Shown: positions 25,861 to 36,500 of the stretch, piece after piece | Layout of the letters: the number at the start of each line of letters is the position of its first letter | Position numbering within the stretch: the stretch's first letter is position 1 | Assembly (NCBI GenBank): GCA_964036275.1 | Contig: OZ038434.1 | Location: 3,680,560 to 3,744,559 of the forward strand | Direction: 5' to 3' | DNA length: 64,000 nucleotides | DNA from: Litoditis marina | Lineage: Eukaryota; Nematoda; Chromadorea; Rhabditida; Rhabditidae | Position numbers and translations under genes: made by a program | Notes under the pieces: model-generated | Databases searched by the model: none | The model's input: the letters and a program-made list of their open reading frames with translations, nothing else | Told to the model about the DNA's origin: nothing

Positions 25861-25947
25861 CGGCCGAGAGAGTGTGCGGGAACGAGAGCGCGCAGAGAGA
25901 CAACCTTCGCTCGGTAAAATATCCCTCACTTCTCACCTCCAATCATA

Positions 25948-28900
25948 ATGCGATACCTTGTAATTCTAATCTTTCGAACACAGATGATTGTTTCGGCTAC
26001 AGTATGCCCGAGCTGCACGACCAATCAAATGGTGAGTGGTAGGTTTGTTTGTTAACTGGTTGGAACAGTTAGTCGGTGTTTCAACTTTGTAACCGAACAA
26101 TTCGAAATAATCATAATTTCATTGTATAAAACGATTCAACATGCTGGTTTCAAGAGATACGCTGACTTGAGGCAAGTTGCAATGAATATAATTTCATACA
26201 AAGTATAAAATTGTATGAGTTATATTCTCACCTACTTTTAGAGTAAAGAAAACTTCTTCAAGATTTCAAGATTTCAAGATTTATTCATTCACTTCATATT
26301 GTTACAATATGGTGTTCCTTTATGGCCATCCAAGTATTTCGGTCTCTGCACATTCTCAATATCTCTTCGCCTCGGACATTGGGCGGACGGACACGACCTC
26401 TTCTCATTGCACGGTTGAAACTTTGTACGGCCAGCTGGCCGTACAAAAGCTTCTTATTATGTAGGAATCAATTTAAACGTATTTTTCTAACATGTACCAG
26501 ATGTTAACATAAAGGTTTGAACATGAACCGATGTAAGTGGTCAGAAAACCCAGCAATGCTCAAGCGTAAAGTGCGTAAAGTTGGCGCCACGCGGCGTTCA
26601 TAGTTCTATGTGCAGAGAATGTGAGATAGGAGAGACACGTTTCTTTCAGCTTGTTCAATAGGGTTGTTAATCAATTCCAAAAATCAAGTCAATTCCAATT
26701 CCAATTCTTTTTCGTTTCTCAAAAACCACTCAATTCCAATCCCAATTCTTTTTCAATTCTCTAAAACCACTCATTTCCAATTCCAATTCTTTCGCAATTC
26801 GCAAAACCACTCAATTCCAATTCCAATTCTTTTAGATTTTAAAAAACTGCTCAATTCCAATTCCAATTCCGATCAATTCCTCGAAATCTCAGATTCTCAA
26901 TTCCAATTCCATTGGAATTGATTGGAATTGATTGGAATTGACTGTGTTTCCAACTTCATGTCAGTTTTTTTCTTCAAAGAACGAAGATAAACAATGTTCA
27001 CTTTGGTTCCATTGAACGAAATACATAAGGAACAATGGTAATTTGATAATGAACAAGGAAAAACAGCATGGAATTGTAAATCGATTCTGAATTAATTCTG
27101 AGCAAAAATCAAGTCAATTCCAATTCCAATTCCAGTTGTTCTGATATACGAAAGAATTGGAATTGCAATTCCAGAAATTTTTCGACATACAAAAGAATTG
27201 GAATTGCAATTCCAACCATTTTCGACATACAAAAGAATTGGAATTGCAATTCCAATTCTTTTCGACAGACAAAAAGAATTGGAATTGCAATTCTTTTGGG
27301 TGATTATCTCAATTCTATCAATTCCAATTCCAATTCCAATTCCAATTCTAACAACCCTATTGTTCAATCTTTAGTCCTGTATTGTAAATCAAAGTTTATT
27401 AATTTAAGCGTTACTAGAATGAGAAAGAATATCAAAAATTTGTTGTGTTCGTGTCGAGAGTCTGCAAAAATACAGACGCAGACATTTCCTGCAGCTTGCT
27501 CAATTTAGAGTATTCTGCGTAGAGAGTGTGTGATCGAAGAGACGCAGATATTCATTTTAGCCTGATCAATTTTGAGTATTCTGCGTAGAGAGTGTGCGAA
27601 AGAAGAGACTCAGACAATTCTTGCAGCCTGCTCAATTTTGAGTATTCTGCGTAGAGAGTGTGTGATCGAAGAGACGCAGATATTCATTTTAGCCTGATCA
27701 ATTTTGAGTATTCTGCGTAGAGAGTGTGCGAAAGAAGAGACTCAGACAATTCTTGCAGCCTGCTCAATTTTGAGTATTCTCCGTAGAGAGTGTGTGATCG
27801 GAGAGACGCATACTATTATTTCAGCCTGATCAATATCAAGTATTCTGTGTAGAGAGTGTTCAAAAGAAGAGACGCAGACATTCATTCCAGCCCCCTCAAT
27901 GCCCGTGTGTTCGTCCTCCCACCGGTTCTGGTGGCTGTATGTCGTACGACTCGACGTATCTGGCGTCTTCCATCGACGAGGCCATGTTCTCTTTTCCCAA
28001 TCTCGCCTCCTACGACGGTCAGCCTCTGTATCAGAAGAAGACATTAAACAAAGAGCCAGAAATGCATCTGATGGTGGGTTCGGAATTAGTTTATAGTACT
28101 CGCCCACTGCAAAAGGCGGAATACGGTATATCTCAATGTAGGCTGAACAGACGCATTTGCCCGCCCTCTGTGAGCTAGAGCTATGAGCGTTTTCGGTAGA
28201 ATGCTTACCTGTCGAAAATTTATAGCTTAAACTTCTTATATATGTTATCAATAGATATGAAAACGGAAAAAAATCAATGTCTTCTCGTTCGTATTTGCTT
28301 TTCGGATGCTCGCAACAAAAACTGCTTCTCAACCGTCGCAAACTTTTGGACTTGCACGTAGGCAAGATCTTTGAACAGGTATCCTAGACGGCACATGAAA
28401 GTTTGGGAAGAAAAGTGACTTTGTTATAATTGAAACATACTTACACAACTTTTCAGTGACAACTAGGGGAGTAGTCCAGTTGTTTGAATGACTTCGTTAT
28501 GAGATGAACCGAAATTTCGAGTTGTCAGTTGTATAATATATTTTAAGTTAATCCCATAATTTAAATTGAAGCGGGAGCAAACTACAAACCCGTCGGAACA
28601 CTATTATAGTACCGCATCTGCTGAGAACCTCCAGAATGTTTTGTATAGTTAACAAAACGTAAAAGGAGAGTGTTCGATAACTTAGAGCTGTTCTTCGATC
28701 GTTTAATGTATGTGAAACTGAAAACATTTTCCCATTCCGAACGTATGTTGCTGCCAATACTACATTTCTTTCAACGGTATTTACCAAAGGGGCCAGACAT
28801 CATGAGTTCTAGGGTAAACACGGCGAAACCAGAGAAATATCATAGATGATTCACGGCTAAATAACCATAGATCACGTCTGTAGGAGTCGTTCACCAAATC

Positions 28901-31900
28901 ATTTCATTTTAATAAACGGTACATACGTATCTATTAACGTGCGTCTTGTGGTTGAGAAACTCTGTGTCTATGACAAATCTTAGCCGTTGAAAACCTGGTA
29001 CCAAGTCTCGTGGTAACCAACTCCGGACTAAGTACCCCCCTAAGTCCCATATTCTAAAAACGGAACTTCTTCACCTTCCAACAAAGTACAAGAAAATGTA
29101 TGCATTTAGATACTATTTTCCCACTGACTATCAATTTTATCAACTATAAACCGCAGTTTTGCCCCATTAAAGACTCGAAAACTGGCGCAAGGCATTAATT
29201 CTCTAATAAGCCACGCCCCTTTATGTCCCCTCTAACTACCCCAAGTTCTGTCTGAGATGTTTGGTCGTGGTTCGACAATTTTTGTTATTTCCGATATGAA
29301 ATGGTACTCTGGTGAGGAACAGTTCAATAACTTCACACATAACTGAATCACTACCTAGATTCACACTTTTATCAAAATTTGTTTACAAACTGCAACTAAG
29401 TTTTCAGGTGGACTAACCGCTGCAGGTCTCTGATGTTTTCCATCTACGTCATGCTGGTAATTGAAATTGCTCGCGCAAGACACAATTTTCAATCGTCTGA
29501 GAATCTCTAAATTGGTGTAATTGCAGTTTAGAGAAAAACAGAGTAGAGAGGGACATTGCACAGAATCTAAATGATTTTTCATTGAAAAAGAAAATTCGCA
29601 GAATAATTTTGAAAAGTTAGTTTAAAGTCGGCATTCTTCCTACTCAAACTACCATTTCAATAGTGTAATATTTTGTTGTTTTCCAAAAAGGAGTATTTCA
29701 ATATTTTTACTGAACCTGATGTGAAGTTGTACCCTGAAAACTTACATATTGCAAAATTACGGCTTAATTTAACTTTGTACTGTAAGTATCCACGTATAAT
29801 GTCAGTCAATTGCACAGTCACGTGAAACATGTTGAACACAGAAGAGCTCAGAAACGTACAATGGCAAAGTGTACGATTCCTCACGTGAATTTTCAATTTT
29901 CACGTCACTTTTCAATTTTCTTCCAGTATAGATGTGACTTGGTCTATCCTTCAGGCGATGTCGAGTGCGCGTATTCAAGACACGACGATTCTCGATGATT
30001 CCGACTGTTCTTCCGAAGAATGTCAGCTGTGTAAACTGTCCATCGTCAGTGGATTCGTGGATTGTGCCACGGAGAACAGAAATGACACCTTGGTCAGCGA
30101 AAAACAGAAACTACAGACACAGACAGGTTGGCTGATCGGATTGACTAGTTTTTCCTTGTATAATATATATATTTTCTAAAGCTACTGATTCAATCAATGC
30201 TATATTGTGTTTCATTCTGGAAGATTTGCTTTATTAGCCAAAACTGGGTTGGCCGGGGATTTTGCAAACTTTGTACGTTAACACAGGCTTATGGAATACA
30301 TTGGTTATCACAAGTTTTTCGTCCTCAAATGTCCATAAACTATTTTGAGTTTTAGGAAAAACTCAAGGTAGTTGTTCGAGGCAACAACCCAAACACAAAA
30401 CTCGCAAACAACTCAAAAAGGAAAGAAAGAACATGGAAAACGAACGAAAAGCGAAACAGGTACGCTGTCTTGTAACATTAATGAATTTCTAATTGTTCAA
30501 ATAGTATCTTAATAAATCACTTTGAGGTATTCAACATTCTGGGTTCGTTTAAAAGCAAGAAGAAGAGGATACGGAGAACGTCTTCCAACGACTCGGCCAC
30601 AGCAGAAAAGGAAAAGTGTGAGTCCAAACTCCATCTGACTTCTGAATGCTGAAAAATTAAAATAGTGACGTGATGGTAGTACAGTTTTTGTTTTTTCTTC
30701 ATTATTTTCAGTTTATGTATCTTGTGTCTTGGAATCATGAAATCATGAAAATGAGATAAACATAATAAATGCGAAGTAACGCATCGAGAAACGGAGCTGT
30801 CGGAGGGTTTGGAACCTAAAGGCCTTTAGGGACACCTCATGTCAAATTTTATTGTTCGGTTACAGTACTCGGAGTGACCAATCAGATCGGTTGCGACTAT
30901 AAGAGGGGAACGGAACTCGAAGGGGTGGGTTACAAAGAAATTCTGTTCATCGAAAATTTCAAAGCGTCCTGGGTTTCATAGGACACATTCGAACTTTCCA
31001 ATGACTTATTTTTGAAGTAAAATCAACATTGAGTGCGATTGTGTACAGGTCTGCACGTATTCATGATTCGATTGCATTCTTTATTTCCAAAAACGCACCG
31101 AAAAAACATAGAATTTAGTTTGTGAAACCGATATTACTGTTTAGAACGGGGACTGGGTCGGCCTGTGCAATCTGTGTTGGCAATGGCGTCGACTGCCGGA
31201 CAAATACTTTCCCAATTACATCAATGAAGTCAGTTGCGACTCGAAGGACAACGGATGTTTGTCGGGTGGGTTACAGGGAGAAGGGGAGGTGAAGGGGAAA
31301 ATAAGATGAAGAAAGAGAGAGAGAGGGAGGGGAGATAAAGAGGGGAGGGGGACAGAGAGGAGAAAGAGGGTGGAGAACAGAAGAATGATGAGGCTGATGA
31401 ACACCCTGTGTTCATTTCATCTGGTTGAGTACAAGAAAAAATGAAAAAAGGAGCGAAACTGCACGATCTATGCACGATAATTGAACTTTTCCTGGGGAAG
31501 GTTGATGTATATATAAAATCAATAAGAAACGGAAACAGAATTTGGCTGGAGAGTATGCACGAAATAGTTGGATATTTTTTCATTCTATTTTCTATTCAGG
31601 ATTCGGTTCGTGTCGAGCGGTAACTAGAGTGTTGAACGTATTGCAAAATAGAGGCACTGCCGAAAACCCAATGTGAGTGACGAGACATTCATGTCTCATA
31701 TAGTTTCTTTTTTTTTATAGAAAGACAGCAAAGTGCAGACTGGATTAAATAGCGCGAGCGGTCGTCAACTACTTTCTAATAGACGTGAAAGTGTGTAGAT
31801 CAACGAAACGCAGATGAGCTAACCGCTCGCCCAGCCCGTCCCAACGAAAAGTAACTATACGCTGTTCACCAATGTTTGATGAATACCATTTTATATTTTA

Positions 31901-32113
31901 CGCATGTTTCAACTAACTCTAACTGCAACCCATGATGAGATAATGAGGGAATGTTAACAGGAATAAATGAAAAACAACTTGGCTGTTTTTGAACACGTAC
32001 TTCCCAACCCTTATCTACATTTCAGCTGGGAACAAATATCGATCGAATCTGCGGCCGCCTGCGAGTGTCAGGTGGAAGTCGGAACGCCACTCCACTACCT
32101 CGCAGCCAGATGA
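25948..32113 (+). CDS. Secreted cystine-knot protein, trunk/PTTH/noggin-like, 307 aa
   Basis: Exons: 25948-26031, 27891-28073, 29955-30126, 30356-30459, 30556-30615, 30886-30924, 31145-31265, 31600-31672, 32026-32113; phases agree throughout. The first exon is a signal peptide (MRYLVILIFRTQMIVSA). A long Cys-containing pro-region follows, then a basic stretch (KHKTRKQLKKERK, later SRKGK) suited to proprotein cleavage. The C-terminal domain shows CNLCWQWRRLPDKYFP, INEVSCD, NGCLSGFGSCRAV, VLNVLQNRG, then AAACECQVE just before the end. Spacing of W, YFP, C, CxxGxxxC, VL and the final CxC matches the cystine knot of Trunk and PTTH (ligands of Torso) and noggin. An IL-17-like fold is the main alternative. 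The acceptors of exons 5 and 6 are weak, so that joint is the least secure. The gene lies between the two FANCD2-like blocks. Confidence 0.7.
26422..26447. repeat. Perfect 26-bp palindrome
   Basis: Centred on AG/CT, with core GTACGGCCAGCTGGCCGTAC. It has no loop, so it could form a cruciform or be a dimeric binding site. It lies in intron 1 of the cystine-knot gene, not near either MITE end. Confidence 0.85.
26659..27359 (+). mobile_element. hAT-type MITE with AATTCC arrays, copy 2 (701 bp)
   Basis: Same TAGGGTTGTTA ends and interior as 23688-24407, in the same orientation. The target duplication is TTGTTCAA at 26651-26658 and 27360-27367. The sequence just before it (CAGAGAATGTGAG..TTTCAGCTTGTTCAA) resembles a diverged unit of the 66-bp tandem family found downstream. 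Confidence 0.9.
27445..27900 (+). repeat. 66-bp tandem repeat whose last unit holds a splice acceptor
   Basis: TATTCTG recurs at 27511, 27577, 27643, 27709, 27775 and 27841, exactly every 66 nt, with a diverged unit before. Alternate units are more alike (132-bp higher order). Each unit carries CTTGCAGCCTGCTCAAT or TTTTAGCCTGATCAAT. In the last unit this has become the ATTCCAG acceptor and the first codons of exon 2 of the cystine-knot gene. Confidence 0.9.
29795..29937 (-). mobile_element. CACGTGA-ended MITE, copy 4, abutting an exon
   Basis: Starts GTCAGTCAATTGCACAGTCA and ends CACTTTTCAATTTTCTTCCAG. The exon 3 acceptor of the cystine-knot gene follows about 18 nt later, so the polypyrimidine-rich sequence before that exon is MITE-derived or directly adjacent to it. 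Confidence 0.65.
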
Positions 32114-32780
32114 TGAGCAAAGTACAATGTATGAAGGAAAAAAAAACATAACATTAGAAAAGCCGGTATCATGGCTCTGAAGCTGAAATCCCACTTTTGT
32201 CAGCAACAAAGTTTTGTTAATGAATATATTTAGATACCTTTTAAAAAAAATTCATGCCGCTGATCTTTTAACCCATCTTCCATCTGAAATTAAAGATTTT
32301 CCAGTTTAAAGTAAGGATAAATAATGTTGTGCATTGATTGGTAGTTTACAGTTGTAGCGAACTTGATAGTCAAGTTGAGTTCGAATTCGTCGAATAATGT
32401 GTGTACAAAGTTGTGCGTGTTAGTCGCAACGTTCTTAATTACTGTCTAGTTCGTTTTTTTTTCCTTTTTGGTAAATCACGTATGTGACACTTTTACATGA
32501 CTTTGACCATCTCGGTTTGTAGTAGCAAATAGGCGTTACAACAGAACGAAGACATCTCAGTTATGTTCATTCATTAGATTTTCACAAATTTTTCTTCGAT
32601 AAAAACTGATAGTTTCACAATGTGTTTTTTTTCCATGTTGCGTTTTTTAACGTTTCAAAGATGTGTCTATTTTTACGTGTAATACACTACTATAATGAAT
32701 AACTTTACTTAATAAAACTATATGAAATCTTGCAATTTTCAAGTCTTGTAATTTCTCCGGAAAAACTCACAATAACCGTA
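32114..32780. other. Intergenic stretch after the cystine-knot gene
   Basis: AT-rich and without exon-like frames. AATAAA-like signals near 32320 and 32708 could serve as polyadenylation signals. Confidence 0.45.
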
Positions 32781-32824
32781 TATAGCCATATCACCAGCCA
32801 AGTCTTCCTTCACCTTTCTTCTCA
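32781..32824 (-). pseudogene. Inverted 44-bp copy of a FANCD2-like exon
   Basis: These 44 nt are the exact reverse complement of 34714-34757 in the exon 34698-34763. On the minus strand they read RRKVKEDLAGDMAI within a short open frame that begins ATG-TTG and continues for about a dozen codons beyond the copied part. Flanks on both sides are unrelated to the source, so only this exon piece was copied. Confidence 0.75.
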
Positions 32825-33227
32825 ACATTGTTGTACTTGAATTTGAGTACAATTCTGGAATCTCGCGAGTAAGTTTTTCCACTCGAACGGAAACATAATT
32901 TCCTGTCGTTTCGGTTCAACGGATCGCATGCGACGCATATTGCATTAATTTTCAACCAAGCCAAATTTTGAAGAGACTCCAGTTTGTATTATATTGTTAT
33001 AAAACACCAATAAGGTCTTCCAAGTTCGACACCGTCAACAATTTCTTGCACTGTTATTTTTATTGAAAACTAGTTTTACATATTTTTTATGATTGCGTCA
33101 AACTGTGGCACACGGTTAAACATATTACACTTGATTTTCTCACAGAACCATTTAATAATTAGGTCTTTTAGATCCTAATTAGGTCTTAATCAGGTTTGAA
33201 ATGTCCTTTATGATTTCCACAAACCAG

Positions 33228-33507
33228 GATGAGGAGGAAGAGGAGTTGGCAACGCAAGAAACTGGTTTGTTTCTAATTGTTCCTACATTGGATGAAAACC
33301 CATTCTAACAAGTAATATAGGTGAATACTTATTCATTGATGTGTAAGATAATTGAGCAGTACACTCGCGTTTTGCCTTATGTGTGGAAAACGTGTTTCGG
33401 ATTGAGATTTTTGAGAAACACTCTTTAAAACTTTAATTTTAGCCGAAAAGCAGAAGAAAACGTCCGTTTTCAAGAAGAAAAAAACTATTTCACGTTCAAT
33501 AACATAA
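33228..33507 (+). CDS. Candidate terminal exons, acidic then basic tail
   Basis: 33228-33264 (DEEEEELATQET) joins in phase to 33443-33507 (AEKQKKTSVFKKKKTISRS..) ending in TAA. Such an acidic-then-lysine-rich tail is typical of the end of nuclear proteins. I could not find preceding exons. It ends 88 nt before the ATG chosen for the C-terminal FANCD2-like block and could be the tail of an otherwise lost gene. Confidence 0.3.
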
Positions 33508-33594
33508 TGCCCGACAGTATTTCTGTGAAGACAATGTTTTATATGAAAGTGGTAGAGCATACTTTCATTTTCAACTATAAGAGTGGACGTAAGA

Positions 33595-36500
33595 ATGGTC
33601 GAAACCATGACTATGCTACATTTAGCTCAGTCCTGGCTACAACGTCATCTGGAGCATTATCTAGTCTGTGAAGACAATTCAATCGATAAGTTCCTATCCT
33701 CTGACGTCACTCCGTTGATTGCATTCCTGGAGTCAACCGAACCCTCCCGGACTCTATTTGTCACTATCATGAAAATAGTCCCGATTGTAAATGAGCCGGT
33801 AAGTTTGTAGTTATATTTTAGGCATTATGTAGGGTTTACATAGTTGAACATGTGAGGTAAAAATCACAATACTTATGGGTTTCACATCCCTTTATGCTGT
33901 AATGGCCACAAACATTTTGCATTTTCAAGTCAGCACTTATTTTCTTCCCCAGAGTTTAAAGTTTGAAAGTATCTTGATAAGTTTGTTTTTGGGTTCTCAT
34001 TAGATCGTAGTAACTAGCTGGCTACAACAGTACGAGGAATACAAATAGATTTTTTGGAGATAATATTTTCTTATGATAGATTCAAACATTATTTTTGATA
34101 TGAAAAACAGCATTGACGAAAGCGTAATTGATAGTTCCAGGTTTTGCTCGAAACTCTTCCAGTGATCAATTCGGAGATGAAACAGGAAACTTCTCCGAGT
34201 AAAGGTTTGCATATTTTGGCATTCGTATATTTTCCACACTGAACCAAATCACAATGTTGTTGTTTTCTCTTTGTTACAAATCACAATATCAAATCATAAC
34301 TTATCATATCGCGAAATACCGAGGTTCAAAGAGTAGAACATGAAGAATATTACAAATCACACTCGTCTTTATGTTGAATAATAACGATATTTCCTCGTTC
34401 AGGACGTAATCGATCGAAAATGCGGAAGCAGAAAAAGAAGTCGAAATCTCCCAAAAAGAAAAGCAACACCTCGAAATCACCAGTAAAACCAGCCAAAACA
34501 GTGAGTACGGAGCGAAAAAGGCTGGTAGGCCAATCAGACACAGAATCTAAATAATATAAATTTAAGATTTGAAAAAAATCCGTTTTCATCTGTTTTTGTG
34601 GTCTCATTCGGTGCACGTTGCGTTTCAAGATGTTTTTCTTTCAAAATTCTCCAATTAACAGTTTTAAATTGTATGTTTCTGTATTATACAATTCCAGGGT
34701 AAAAAAAAGAAAGTGAGAAGAAAGGTGAAGGAAGACTTGGCTGGTGATATGGCTATAGAGCAGGTGAGAGATCTTACGATCCTTTCGGATCTGAATGAAT
34801 AACTATAACAGTTTAGAAACCAGGTCTGCATGATATTTATTTTCACAGCCTTGCGAGTTCGCTTTGGAATGGTTCTCGTTTCGCGATGTGCCTTCTACAC
34901 CAGAATTTATCTGCATCGTTCCGAAGAGGGAGGCCAGTTTCAGTTTTGGTTCTGGAAACAATTTTTGAAAACCAATCTGCAAACTGTTTTCGGTTCGAAA
35001 TCGTCCTAGAATCTGGAATGAAGGTAAGGCGATTCCAATGCTTGACCGGAGAGAGACAACCAAGGGGTGACCGTCCTATTAGCGGTGTATCCGAAATATG
35101 TGCGTTGTTGATAAAGCTATATAGTTCTGATATTGCCTGTTTTTCTCAATTGCGAGAAGTGAACTGAGAAATTGAAAACCTTCTAAAACCTGAAATTGAA
35201 TGACAAGTGCCCTTTGGGGAATCAGAGTCGAATTTCTCAGATATATAGTCGTCATTTCCCCCATAAAGACAGCAGAGGGCACTTTTGACTGTGCGATGCG
35301 GGGCGAGCCGTTGTTGATTATTAGACAACAGATGAGAGAGTGATCAAAAATACGCAGATCAGCTGGATTCTCGCCAAACCCCGCCCCTACCAAATTGACC
35401 GTGCGCTGTCCACAACGGTTTGACCAAGCCTGTTGCTATCTTCATAACTAGAATAAAACTTTCTTGTAGTTCTATTCATTTCAAATATTCCAGGCTCCTG
35501 CCGACTGTGTTTTGTTCGACGACATGTATCATGTTATAGGAATGCAAAACTCGCGACAGTTCAAAGTTGGTCATTCTTCCAGTCCTCTTATGTACTTCTC
35601 ATCTTCTCAAACCTGCAAGATTTCACGTAAACTAGGATAGTGACGTTATCTAATCAGAGTAACGTAAACTATAAGAGTGTCGTCATCTAGAAGATCGACT
35701 TCCCAGTTCTGCTGGTCGTGTTCTCTCACCTCGATTATCACAAGTTTTCAAATAAACACTACGTTGCCCGATTCAGTTTTCATTCGACGTCATAGTTTCC
35801 AGAATGCACTGCTAACAGCGCAAACGGTACTGGAGGAAGATTTTTCTTTTGAAATGCGAATGGAGATTATCTTGTTATTCAACAACATAAACGAGAGAAT
35901 GATGCACGAGGGAATGGTTCTGGAACAGTGAGCTTCGTCATTCTGTTATAGTCATTCTTGTTCCTACGTGTGCTCGGTCGTAATATTGATACGGTGGCTA
36001 TAGTATTGTACCTCTACTATTGCACCTATATTCTAACATTTTTATGCTCAGAAACTATGTCCCCATTTTGGCAATCCTTCGTTGCTCTAGTTCCGTTAGT
36101 ACACTGTGTGATGAGAACATATGTGAATAGAGTCATAAAATGGCTACACTTACACTGTAATACTAACTTTGTCTCATTTTCCCAGGTTTGTAGTTCATTC
36201 TATAGCTGCTCATTTTTGTGCTGACGTCAAGTTGCGTACAGAATCCTCGGATGGGCGGTCCATCGCTCTGATTCTTGCCGAAAACATCAAGGAATTATGT
36301 ATCAAACAGGTGATTTGAAATCATAGAGACGGCTTGATTTATTGAAATTTATTTGAACTGACTTTTTGGTTCCACAGTCGGTAACGTCTAGAGATTGGAA
36401 ATGTGGAGGCGATCGTGTTTTGCCTAAGTTCGTGTGATTGCCACATGAAATTACACGGTTCTGAAAATGACGAGAAGTAGAATAGTCAGACTGTAGAGCT

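Noticed and set aside
27742..28365. 207-codon minus-strand open frame
   Set aside because: Antisense to exon 2 of the cystine-knot gene and to the 66-bp array; the plus strand has signal peptide, phases and motif support.
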